From NCBI GenBank assembly GCA_020439485.1, contig JAGQSP010000331.1, forward strand, positions 1 to 8,907: a stretch of DNA of 8,907 bases, read 5' to 3'. The notes under the pieces are model-generated. The model was not told the origin of the DNA. It saw only the letters and a program-made list of their open reading frames with translations, and did not search any database. Made by a program: the position numbers and the translations under genes. This DNA comes from Acidimicrobiales bacterium. Its GTDB lineage: Bacteria > Actinomycetota > Acidimicrobiia > Acidimicrobiales > Poriferisodalaceae. Numbering within the stretch: position 1 is the stretch's first letter; the number at the start of each line of letters is the position of its first letter. This document shows positions 1 to 6,580 of this stretch, in pieces.

Positions 1-2
1 TC

Positions 3-674
3 GTGGTCGCCCACTTCCACTACGTACTCGGTGGGACCGCGATCTTCTCGATGCTTGCCGCCGTCTACTACTGGTGGCCCAAGGTGACGGGGCGTTTCCT
101 CTCCCAGCGGCTGGGGAGGATCCAGTTCTGGCTCCTTCTCATCGGCTTCAACATGACGTTCTTCGTGATGCACTTGCTCGGGCTGGCCGGCATGCCGAGG
201 CGCATCGCCGACTACTCCCCGTTCACCAACTTCGAGCTCTGGAACTCGATCGCCACCGCCGGTTACCTGCTTATCGCAGTGTCGTTCATCCCCTTCTTCG
301 CTGCGGTCGTGTCATCGCTTCGAGGACCGCGCACCTCCGGCGCTGACCCATGGCATGCGAACACCCTCGAGTGGGCCACGACGTCGCCACCCCCAGCTCA
401 CAACTTCGACTGGCTGCCTCCGATCAGGTCGGAACGACCACTATTCGACCTTCGTTGGTCCGCACACGGCGAAGTGGGCCGGACGGTGATGGTCGACTCC
501 GAACTGGCTCACACCGCTCGTGAACCGATCGACACGAGCATCAGGCCACTCGGTTTCGCCGTGGCCATCACCGGGATCCTGCTCGGTGTAGCGGTGGGCC
601 TGTGGGTAACCGCCGTGAGCGTAGGACTGCTCGCTGTGGAAGTGGCTCGACTCGCTACCGAGGTCAGACGATGA
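3..674 (+). CDS. ctaD: Cytochrome c oxidase subunit I, C-terminal part (5' end outside window)
   Basis: This is the C-terminal part of the haem-copper oxidase catalytic subunit, a membrane protein that reduces O2 and pumps protons. The window opens inside the gene on VVAHFHYVL; in this family the two histidines are haem ligands (a3 and a). The canonical GLAGMPRRIADY loop follows, then further transmembrane segments and the typical tail (DPW...TLEW...SPPP...LPPIRSERP). After that tail, which ends near base 460, the protein continues for about 70 residues. This extension contains a long hydrophobic stretch (about bases 552-650), probably one long helix or a helical hairpin, resembling a fused small subunit IV-like segment. 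No true start is visible; the GTG at base 3 is an internal Val codon. The stop (672-674) overlaps the ctaG start as ATGA. Identity is firm; the role of the extension is inferred. Confidence 0.95.
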   Translation: MVAHFHYVLGGTAIFSMLAAVYYWWPKVTGRFLSQRLGRIQFWLLLIGFNMTFFVMHLLGLAGMPRRIADYSPFTNFELWNSIATAGYLLIAVSFIPFFAAVVSSLRGPRTSGADPWHANTLEWATTSPPPAHNFDWLPPIRSERPLFDLRWSAHGEVGRTVMVDSELAHTAREPIDTSIRPLGFAVAITGILLGVAVGLWVTAVSVGLLAVEVARLATEVRR

Positions 675-1474
675 TGCTGGCCCACGATTCGACGGCGTCA
701 CACTCCATCACGCTGGCGATGACCTTCGGGGCGCTGGCGGCCTTCGTCGCAGCCTGGGCCTCACGCCCTACTCGGTCCTTTGCGCCGGTGGCGTGGTTCT
801 CGGGCGCCACGATCGCGCTTGGCCTCTCGTCGCTTCCATCGTTCGAAGCAGCAGCTGCCAAGTCCTTCGCCGCACACATGGTCCAGCACCTCGTGCTGTG
901 GGTGATCGTTCCGCTGGCTGTTGTGAAGGCCCATCCGGTGCTGGTGCTTCGCCGCGCTGGCCTGCGTCCACCCCTGCAGAGTGGCCGGATCACCCACGGC
1001 CACCCGTTGACGATGTACGCATCGATCTGGTTCCTCGTCGTTGGCACGATGTACGGAACCCACCTGACCAGGTTCTACGACCTGGCGCTACATCACCAGT
1101 GGGTCCACGATGTCGAACACCTCGTGTACCTGGGCACGGCCCTGCTCTTGTGGTCCGCCCTGCTCAGCGGACCGCGTTCGCTTGCCCCGGCGCGGTTCGG
1201 ACTCGCCGGGGCCGTGACGGTTCCCTTGGTGTTCCTGGGGATCATTCTCACCACCGCCGACATCCCTGTGTCATCGGTCTACCTGGACCGACTCGGCCTC
1301 ACCCACGCCATCGCCGATCAGCGGGTCGGAGCATCCCTCATGTGGATCGGGCTGATGGCGGCGATGGTCCCAGTGGTCATCGCCTCGGTGTGGCGCTGGG
1401 CAGGACACGAACAGCAGATCGCCAAGGCGCGCGAGCGCCGCGAATCGCTCCACTCTCAGGAGGCAACAACATGA
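671..1474 (+). CDS. ctaG: Cytochrome c oxidase assembly protein, CtaG family
   Basis: This 267-residue polytopic membrane protein belongs to the caa3-type CtaG assembly family, which is needed to mature cytochrome oxidase, probably at the copper-insertion step. Visible signatures are AHMVQHLVLW (H69, H73) at the start of a membrane helix, followed by a short loop with HPVLVLRRAG. Further on are THLTRFYDLALHH (H131), WVHDVEHLVYLG (H150), and near the C-terminus an LTHAIADQRVGASLMWIG segment. I chose ATG 671 because it overlaps the ctaD stop in ATGA and has GAGG at 660-663, 7 bases upstream. ATG 674 is an equally placed alternative. The frame stays open back to 602, but that extension is Arg-rich and not family-like. 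Position directly after ctaD supports the assignment. The C-terminus is a short basic cytoplasmic tail. Confidence 0.9.
   Translation: MMLAHDSTASHSITLAMTFGALAAFVAAWASRPTRSFAPVAWFSGATIALGLSSLPSFEAAAAKSFAAHMVQHLVLWVIVPLAVVKAHPVLVLRRAGLRPPLQSGRITHGHPLTMYASIWFLVVGTMYGTHLTRFYDLALHHQWVHDVEHLVYLGTALLLWSALLSGPRSLAPARFGLAGAVTVPLVFLGIILTTADIPVSSVYLDRLGLTHAIADQRVGASLMWIGLMAAMVPVVIASVWRWAGHEQQIAKARERRESLHSQEATT
1458..1463 (+). promoter_or_regulatory. Strong Shine-Dalgarno AGGAGG for the universal stress protein gene
   Basis: A full AGGAGG lies inside the last codons of ctaG, 7 bases before ATG 1471. It fixes the start of the stress protein gene within a reading frame that is open back to 793. It also suggests strong independent initiation on top of ATGA coupling. 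Confidence 0.85.
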
Positions 1475-2310
1475 AGAACATCATCGTAGGAACAGACGAA
1501 TCGACAGAGTCAGCCAACGCCGTTCGCTTCGCCCACCGCCTGGCGAAGTCGGTGTCGGCGCGACTGGTCATGGTCGAGAGCTCGAAACCGACCAGCACCG
1601 AGCACTCGCCTGCCGAGCTCGGCGACTACGAATCCTCCGTGAAGGAGCGGCTGGCCGGGTGGCTGGCCGGAAAAGACGCTGGAGGCGCCGAGATCGTCAT
1701 CGTCGACGTGCCCGCCCGGCCTGCCCTGCTCGGGGCGGCCAACCGGACCGAGGCCGACGCTGTGGTGATCGGCAGTCGCCAGACCGAGGGCTTCACCAAG
1801 ATGGGCATTGGTTCGTTGGCTCACCAGCTGGCACACGAGCTCGAGTGCCCGCTGATAGTCGTACCCCCGACCGAACTCGCCCCGACGGGCAACGTCGTGG
1901 TCGGTATTGACGGTTCCGATGCAAGCAGGGTCGCCTTGCAGCAGGCCGCAGACATGGCCGACGCCCTTGGCGGCACGGCGTACGCCGTCTACGCGATCAA
2001 GGACATCTACACCACGTTCAACTCGGCCGGGTACTACGGCAAGGAGGAGCAGCAAGCCCGATCCGAAGCAGACGAACATGCTGACCGGGTGCAGTTCATC
2101 GAGCGGCTCGGAGGCCGCACCGAGCACATCTTGGCCGATGTAGCAGACGAGCACGGCGCCGAGGTCATCGTGGTATCGGCACGCGACCGCTGGTCAATCG
2201 GTGGATTGTTCTTGGGCGAGGTGCCAGATCACCTGCTCCACGAACCACCCAGGCCGGTGATGGTCATCCCCCATACCGTCACCGAAGCCGCTTTCGCCTC
2301 GGAGCCATGA
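1471..2310 (+). CDS. Universal stress protein, tandem UspA domains
   Basis: This 279-residue soluble protein has two UspA folds, about residues 1-130 (MKNIIVGTDES start) and 134-272 (NVVVGIDGSD start). USPs of this kind bind nucleotide or signal stress and are abundant in actinobacterial hypoxia and dormancy responses. The family ATP-binding pattern is G-x2-G-x9-G-S/T. In domain 1 it is partly kept: G101, Q104 in place of the second Gly, then G114-S115. In domain 2 it is largely lost: S236, D239, then G249-E250. Canonical ATP binding is therefore doubtful in domain 2 and uncertain in domain 1. The start is set by AGGAGG at 1458-1463 and the ATGA overlap with ctaG. The stop TGA (2308-2310) overlaps the next small frame, again as ATGA. 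Coupling to oxidase genes suggests expression with respiration, but no promoter of its own is evident. Confidence 0.93.
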   Translation: MKNIIVGTDESTESANAVRFAHRLAKSVSARLVMVESSKPTSTEHSPAELGDYESSVKERLAGWLAGKDAGGAEIVIVDVPARPALLGAANRTEADAVVIGSRQTEGFTKMGIGSLAHQLAHELECPLIVVPPTELAPTGNVVVGIDGSDASRVALQQAADMADALGGTAYAVYAIKDIYTTFNSAGYYGKEEQQARSEADEHADRVQFIERLGGRTEHILADVADEHGAEVIVVSARDRWSIGGLFLGEVPDHLLHEPPRPVMVIPHTVTEAAFASEP

Positions 2311-2474
2311 GGTCGTGCAAGCTGACTTCGCCACTCACCGAAGCACTCGATACCGCACGCCAGTTGCGCATTCTCGCAGCGCACTGGTTTGGGTTTGCCC
2401 CAGTGGCGGGCAGGCATCTGGGACTCGATCCGGCGAGTGTGGGTGCGGACCCACCAGAGCGGGCCACCTCGTGA
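2307..2474 (+). pseudogene. 55-codon frame, probable histidine phosphatase remnant with the centre deleted
   Basis: The frame runs from ATG 2307, overlapping the stress protein stop as ATGA, to TGA 2472-2474, and encodes 55 residues. Its N-terminal part, LTSPLTEALDTARQ, looks like the conserved (V/C)(T/C)SP..R.LDTA..A segment of histidine phosphatases (phosphoglycerate mutase-like). The next part, LRILAAHWFGFAPVAGRH followed by LGLDPASVG, looks like the region just after the second catalytic His (SHGH.LR.L..RW..LP...G..F.L..AS). In an intact enzyme about 90-110 residues separate these parts. Neither the N-terminal RHG motif nor the second catalytic His is present, so no phosphatase activity is expected. 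The similarity is from memory, not a search. It may still be translated through coupling. GC at third positions is about two thirds. An alternative is an unrelated small protein. Confidence 0.5.
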
Positions 2475-2623
2475 AGATGGTGCACAACCGCATCGAGGCC
2501 GACGCCGAGTCCGCCCCACTGGCCGACCCCGAGTCCTACCGGTACCACCTCGACCTGGCCGAAATCCTGTCCGCCATGTGCGAGGAGTTCGGCGGCCACA
2601 TAGAGCAAGGATCGCCACGATGA
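2471..2623 (+). CDS. Hypothetical 50-residue acidic small protein
   Basis: The frame starts at GTG 2471, overlapping the previous stop as GTGA, and ends at TGA 2621-2623, overlapping the GH15 start as ATGA. ATG 2477 is an alternative start. About 43 of 50 codons end in G or C, much more biased than the frame before it and typical of real genes here. The product is acidic and soluble, with a Glu/Asp/Ala-rich N-terminal half and a probable helix (SYRYHLDLAEILSAMCEEFG) carrying one Cys. I do not recognise the family. It could be a genuine small protein, a leader peptide that couples GH15 translation, or the end of a decayed gene. The frame remains open upstream to 2315, but that part overlaps the phosphatase-like frame and is less protein-like. 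No good Shine-Dalgarno precedes it. Confidence 0.5.
   Translation: MKMVHNRIEADAESAPLADPESYRYHLDLAEILSAMCEEFGGHIEQGSPR
2607..2611 (+). promoter_or_regulatory. Shine-Dalgarno AAGGA for the GH15 gene
   Basis: AAGGA ends 8 bases before ATG 2620, inside the 50-codon frame. It decides the GH15 start against the longer open frame from 2389, whose added residues are Arg/Pro-rich and unlike the family. Confidence 0.7.
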
Positions 2624-4884
2624 CCGATTCGAGTTCATGGGAGCCGGTTGACGAAGCCCCTGGCGCACCAGGTATCGGGCCCACGTGGTGCTCCTCCGAC
2701 AAGGATTTCGTCACCACAGCTCTGGAGGGCCAGAGCCGCATCTGGCTTACCCTGGGCCATGGAATAGGCAACGAGATCTACTGGCCCTCCACCGGGCAGC
2801 CCCAGCTGCGAGATCTGGGCTTCATCGTCGAGACTCAGGGCGATTGGATAGAGGTAAAGCGACACAGCACCTACACGTTGTCTTCACCGTCTCCCTCCGT
2901 TCTGGCGCCGACGGTGGTGCATCAAGGCAGCGGCTGGGCACTGCGACTCGAGTGGATCGTCGACCCTGACCGGGACGCAATCATCGTCGACTACGAGCTC
3001 TCGGGCGACGCCGATGCCTGCTACGCCCTGATCGCTCCACACCTGGGCGGTGGAGGATTCCAGAACACCGCATGGGTGGACGACGACCTGCATGCAATCG
3101 CAGTCGGCACCGAGGCCGCACTCGCCGTTTCTTGCGAGGGTGGGTTCACACGAGCCTCAGCCGGATTCGTGGGCTCGTCGGACGGATGGCAGGACTTTGC
3201 CGCCAACGGCCGAATGAGCTGGACCTATCAGCGCGCAGCAGACGGAAACGTTGCCCTCACAGCCCAGCTGCCCAGGCGGGGTGCGCTGGCGATCGCATTC
3301 GCGACCACCAGCGAGGGTGCGACCGTCCTGAGCCGATCGGCGGTCGCTGCTGGGGTGGACAAAGCCCGCTCGCGCTTCGTCGGCGGTTGGAAGCGCTACG
3401 CAGACTCACTCGATCTCACCGGAATCGATGAACGTTGGGCCGGCATGGTCGCCCATTCGGCCGCGGTTCTCGCCTGCCACGAAGACCGCACATTCCCCGG
3501 GGCGATGGTCGCCAGCTTGTCGATCCCATGGGGGAACAGCCGCAGTGACCTCGGCGGATATCACCTGGTGTGGGCACGCGATTCCGTCGAATCGGCCCTC
3601 GCCCGCCTCGCCGTGGGCGACTCGCAAGCAGCTGATCGGACCCTGCGCTGGCTGTGCGCCACCCAACACGCCGATGGCCACTGGGGCCAGAACAGCTTTC
3701 CCGACGGAAGGCCATTCTGGACAGGCGTCCAACTCGACGAGGCTGCCCTTCCAATCATCTTGGCCGCTGCCCTGCGAGCCCCGACCAACGACGTTGAAGT
3801 GGTGCGGATGGTTCGACGGGCAGCACAGTTCCTGGTTACCAACGGTCCGTCCAGCCCTCAGGATCGGTGGGAGGAAAACCAGGGCACGAACGCCTTCACC
3901 ATCGCCTCGGTGATAGCGGCACTCGTCGCAGCTGAGCGCTGGTTGCCAGCGCAAGACGCTGCGTATTGTCGTCTCGTCGCCGACTACTGGAATGTACGGA
4001 TCGAGGACTGGCTTTACGCAGCTCGTGGCCAGCTCGGCGACCATCCGATCGGTGGCCACTATGTGAGGCTGGGCCGACTCGGAGCGGTCGCCGACGCTCG
4101 CGGCCGGATTGACGTTCGCAACAGGCCGGACACCCAGATCGATGCGGAGGATCTGATCGCTTGCGACTTCCTCGCCCTGGTTCGTTTCGGCCTCCGCTCG
4201 GCCGACGACCCGAAGATCGTCGACACTGTTGGTCTGATCGACCGTGTTCTCGCCACAGAGTTGCCCACGGGAATTGCCTACCGGCGCTACAACAACGACG
4301 GGTACGGAGAACACGCTGATGGCAGCCCCTTCGACGGGACCGGAATCGGACGGCCGTGGCCGCTGCTGGCGGGCGAGCGGGGCCACTACGCGCACCAGGC
4401 GGGTGACGACCCGGCCAAGTACCTCGACTCGATGGTCGCGATGACGGGCACCGGGCAACTACTGCCCGAACAGGTCTGGGACGCAGATGCCATCCCAGAG
4501 CGTGGCCTCGAACCAGGCCACCCCTCGGGGTCGGCCATGCCGCTGGCGTGGGCTCACGCGGAGCTGATCAAGCTGGCGACCTTCGCAAGGAGGGGACGCC
4601 CGATCGAGATGCTCGACGAGGTTGTCGATCGCTATGCGTCACACCCCGCAGCAGCCACCTGGGTCTGGCGTATCGACGCACCGTTTGCCAAGGTGCCCTC
4701 CGGCGTCGATGTTCTGATCGACCACCCGATGCCATTCTCGATTCGCCGGGGCGACGACGCCGTTGAAAGCGCTCTCGAAGCGATGGGCCGCCAAGGCCTG
4801 CGGGTAACAGCCATCAGTCTGCCACTGGAGGCCGACATGCTGGTCGACGGGGCTGTCATCGCCCACATCTCAATTGAGGGCTAG
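2620..4884 (+). CDS. Glycoside hydrolase family 15 (glucoamylase/glucodextranase type), probably intracellular
   Basis: This 754-residue enzyme is predicted to release glucose from the non-reducing ends of alpha-glucans or dextrins by an inverting mechanism. An N-terminal beta-sandwich of the glucodextranase N type spans about residues 15-255 (IGPTWCSSDKDFVTTAL...SRIWLTLGHG). A catalytic (alpha/alpha)6 barrel spans about 265-680, followed by a short beta-rich tail. YHLVWARD (314-321) supplies the Arg-Asp pair expected at subsite -1 (R320, D321). DRWEENQG holds the probable general acid E418, and LPEQVWD the probable general base E617. Their 199-residue spacing agrees with bacterial glucodextranase as I recall it. 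The N-terminus (MTDSSSWEPVDE) has no signal peptide, so action on internal glycogen or maltodextrins is likely. Substrate cannot be read from sequence; trehalase activity exists in GH15 but is less likely with this architecture. The gene ends 12 bases from convergent zwf. Confidence 0.93.
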   Translation: MTDSSSWEPVDEAPGAPGIGPTWCSSDKDFVTTALEGQSRIWLTLGHGIGNEIYWPSTGQPQLRDLGFIVETQGDWIEVKRHSTYTLSSPSPSVLAPTVVHQGSGWALRLEWIVDPDRDAIIVDYELSGDADACYALIAPHLGGGGFQNTAWVDDDLHAIAVGTEAALAVSCEGGFTRASAGFVGSSDGWQDFAANGRMSWTYQRAADGNVALTAQLPRRGALAIAFATTSEGATVLSRSAVAAGVDKARSRFVGGWKRYADSLDLTGIDERWAGMVAHSAAVLACHEDRTFPGAMVASLSIPWGNSRSDLGGYHLVWARDSVESALARLAVGDSQAADRTLRWLCATQHADGHWGQNSFPDGRPFWTGVQLDEAALPIILAAALRAPTNDVEVVRMVRRAAQFLVTNGPSSPQDRWEENQGTNAFTIASVIAALVAAERWLPAQDAAYCRLVADYWNVRIEDWLYAARGQLGDHPIGGHYVRLGRLGAVADARGRIDVRNRPDTQIDAEDLIACDFLALVRFGLRSADDPKIVDTVGLIDRVLATELPTGIAYRRYNNDGYGEHADGSPFDGTGIGRPWPLLAGERGHYAHQAGDDPAKYLDSMVAMTGTGQLLPEQVWDADAIPERGLEPGHPSGSAMPLAWAHAELIKLATFARRGRPIEMLDEVVDRYASHPAAATWVWRIDAPFAKVPSGVDVLIDHPMPFSIRRGDDAVESALEAMGRQGLRVTAISLPLEADMLVDGAVIAHISIEG

Positions 4885-4896
4885 CGCCCGACGGGC

Positions 4897-6303
4897 TCAG
4901 CCGATCGGCCTCCAACGGTGCCCGTCGAGCAAGATCGAGTCAGCACTCGTGGGGCCGTCGCTGCCGCTCGGGTACGACTCGGCCCTTCCCGACCGCCACG
5001 CTTCCAGCACCGGGTCCAGCAGCCGCCAGGCCGCTGCGACCTCGTCGCAACGCAGGAATGGGGTGTGGTCACCTTCCAAAATATCCAGGAGCAGTTGTTC
5101 ATACGCGCTAACCGTCTCCTCACCAGAGCCATAGTCGGCGTGAAGGCGGCTCGGTTCGGCCACCATCTCGAGGCCGGGTGCCTTGGTCTGCACCGTCAGG
5201 TCAATGCCTTCAGGATCGTTCAATCTCAACACCAACCAATTCGGCTCTGCCGTAGCGAGTGAAGTCTCGGCGAACAGCTGCGTCGGAGGCTCCCTGAATC
5301 GGTAGGCGATCTCGGACAGCTTTGACCCGAGCCGCTTTCCCGACCTCAGGTAGAACGGAACACCCTGCCAGCGCCAGTTGTCGACCTGCAGGCGAACAGC
5401 CGCAAAGGTCTCGGTGGTCGAGTTGGGTTCGATTCCGGGCTCTTCAAGGTAACTCGGGACGTCCACTCCGTCGATGACACCCGCCGAGTACTGTCCACGG
5501 GCGGCCCAGCCCGCCACCTGGGCATCAGGTCTCACCGAGCGCAGAACCTCGACCTTGTGGTCCCGCAAGATCTCGGCGTCCCACGCTGCTGGGGCATCCA
5601 TGGCCGCTAGGCAAAAAAGCTGCATGAGGTGGTTCTGGATCATGTCGCGCATGGCGCCGATGCCGTCGTAGTAGCGATATCGGTCCTCGACGCCGAGCGT
5701 CTCGGCGACGGTGATCTGAACCTGATCGACGTGGGTGGCACACAACAGCGGTTCGATGACCCGGTTGGCAAACCGCAAAACGCTCAGGTTCTGGACCGTC
5801 TCCTTTCCGAGGAAGTGGTCGATCCGGAAGATCTGTTCCTCTGCCCAGAACTCGTGGAGTTCGGCTTCGAGCAGGGCCGCGCTCTCGCCGCTTGTGCCGA
5901 AGGGCTTCTCGACCACGAGGCGATGCTCTCCCGTTCTCGTGATTCCTGAGTCGGCGATGCCGCGCGCTGCCTTGGGAAATAGCCCAGGCGGCAGAGCCAG
6001 GTAGTAGACGTTCGAATCCGCCAACGAGGGTTCGAGCCCAGCCACGGCTTCGGGCGACAGATCCCCCTGGTAATAGGTGAACCGCTCCAGGAATCTCCGC
6101 TGCTCGGTAGGACCCAGGCCGAGACCGGCAACCGACTCGGCTACCGAGCCAACGAACCGATCGGAGCTCCATTTCTCCAAACCTGTCGCCGCGATCATCA
6201 GGTCGTCGAGGCGCTCCAAACCGTCGAGTCTGGCGAGAGCCGGGTAGAGCAGGCGGTGGGCGAGATCGCCCGTGGCTCCGAACACCACCATGGAGGTATT
6301 CAC
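4897..6303 (-). CDS. zwf: Glucose-6-phosphate 1-dehydrogenase
   Basis: This cytosolic enzyme oxidises glucose 6-phosphate to 6-phosphogluconolactone with NAD(P)+, the entry step of the oxidative pentose phosphate pathway. The 468-residue product is slightly shorter than the usual 480-510. The N-terminal nucleotide-binding fold has GATGDLA (residues 9-15), and VEKPFG follows. The substrate signature RIDHFLGKE starts at R160, the likely catalytic base is H225 in MIQNHLMQ, and RSGKRL lies in the C-terminal domain. The GTG start at 6303 is preferred because AGGAG (6311-6315) sits 7 bases upstream. ATG 6291 has no Shine-Dalgarno, and the open frame extending to 6609 adds non-family residues. In many actinobacteria zwf sits with tkt, tal and opcA; here it stands alone beside GH15. 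Its 5' leader holds overlapping inverted repeats. Confidence 0.96.
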   Translation of the reverse strand: MNTSMVVFGATGDLAHRLLYPALARLDGLERLDDLMIAATGLEKWSSDRFVGSVAESVAGLGLGPTEQRRFLERFTYYQGDLSPEAVAGLEPSLADSNVYYLALPPGLFPKAARGIADSGITRTGEHRLVVEKPFGTSGESAALLEAELHEFWAEEQIFRIDHFLGKETVQNLSVLRFANRVIEPLLCATHVDQVQITVAETLGVEDRYRYYDGIGAMRDMIQNHLMQLFCLAAMDAPAAWDAEILRDHKVEVLRSVRPDAQVAGWAARGQYSAGVIDGVDVPSYLEEPGIEPNSTTETFAAVRLQVDNWRWQGVPFYLRSGKRLGSKLSEIAYRFREPPTQLFAETSLATAEPNWLVLRLNDPEGIDLTVQTKAPGLEMVAEPSRLHADYGSGEETVSAYEQLLLDILEGDHTPFLRCDEVAAAWRLLDPVLEAWRSGRAESYPSGSDGPTSADSILLDGHRWRPIG

Positions 6304-6310
6304 TTTGGCT

Positions 6311-6315
6311 CTCCT
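6311..6315 (-). promoter_or_regulatory. Shine-Dalgarno AGGAG for zwf
   Basis: CTCCT on the + strand reads AGGAG on the - strand, 7 bases before GTG 6303. It decides the zwf start in favour of GTG over ATG 6291. Confidence 0.8.
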
Positions 6316-6330
6316 GTCTGTATGTAGTTG

Positions 6331-6363
6331 ACACCCGAGGGTGTGTGCCGGCCCGAACCCTCG
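6331..6363. repeat. Overlapping inverted repeats in the zwf 5' leader
   Basis: A perfect dyad, ACACCC-GA-GGGTGT, covers 6331-6344. A second perfect 7-base inverted repeat pairs CGAGGGT (6336-6342) with ACCCTCG (6357-6363) across 14 bases. The two share bases, so in zwf mRNA only one arrangement could form at a time. The inner end is 15 bases upstream of the AGGAG site. The compact dyad could instead be a protein operator. The repeats are seen directly; function is inferred. Confidence 0.45.
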
Positions 6364-6437
6364 TCGCTCGTTTGGCGCATCGAAGTCATTCTCGGCCCAG
6401 CGAAACGCCCGGTGACTGACGAGCAGGCACCCATTCG

Positions 6438-6455
6438 ATGACGCGATCAGGTCAT
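6438..6455. repeat. Inverted repeat ATGAC-N8-GTCAT, possible operator
   Basis: Perfect 5-base arms are separated by 8 bases, 18 bases overall, 125 bases before the response regulator start. Size and symmetry suit a dimeric LuxR-type regulator site, possibly autoregulatory. Arms this short also occur by chance, so this is weak. Confidence 0.25.
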
Positions 6456-6580
6456 ACCGACCCTGGTTGGTGTGGTGGCAAGAGTCCGCCGGCACCTTCA
6501 CAGAAAGGCTCAATGACACAGATGGGTCTTGGAGGCTCGGACGAATCAGCCGATCATTGGACCAGGAAGGTAGGAGCGAG

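Larger units (their letters stand above)
6304..6580. other. Divergent intergenic region between zwf and the two-component operon
   Basis: These 277 bases must carry the promoters of both zwf (-) and the regulator operon (+), unless either is read from further away. I see two inverted-repeat structures, annotated separately, and the ribosome sites at each end. No convincing -10/-35 pair was found for either direction. Both flanking frames stay open some way into it, but the added residues look non-coding. Confidence 0.7.

Noticed and set aside
1510..2154. 214-codon - strand frame opposite the universal stress protein
   Set aside because: It mirrors the codon periodicity of the real gene, shows no domain, and has no plausible context.
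2460..2480. Programmed frameshift joining the 55- and 50-codon frames
   Set aside because: There is no slippery run at the GTGA overlap, and the two peptides do not look like consecutive parts of one family.
2389..2619. N-terminal extension of GH15 upstream of ATG 2620
   Set aside because: The added residues are Arg/Pro/Gly-rich, and ATG 2620 has AAGGA and an ATGA overlap. The other frames here look more protein-like.
3406..4458. 350-codon open frame on the - strand inside GH15
   Set aside because: It lies opposite a well-supported catalytic gene, has no recognisable domain, and such antisense frames are common in GC-rich coding DNA.
4869..4896. Palindrome CTCAATTGAG and the short GCCCG-A-CGGGC repeat at the GH15/zwf junction, considered as a bidirectional terminator
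   Set aside because: The usable RNA stem is only about four pairs with no T-tract on either strand, so it is not supportable as a terminator.
6328..6333. Consensus -35 hexamer TTGACA on the + strand
   Set aside because: The position 17 bases further on reads gcccga, with nothing like a -10 box, and the site overlaps the zwf leader dyad.
5525..6334. 269-codon - strand frame overlapping zwf in another frame
   Set aside because: Its Arg/Pro/Gly-rich low-complexity composition is typical of an out-of-frame shadow of zwf.
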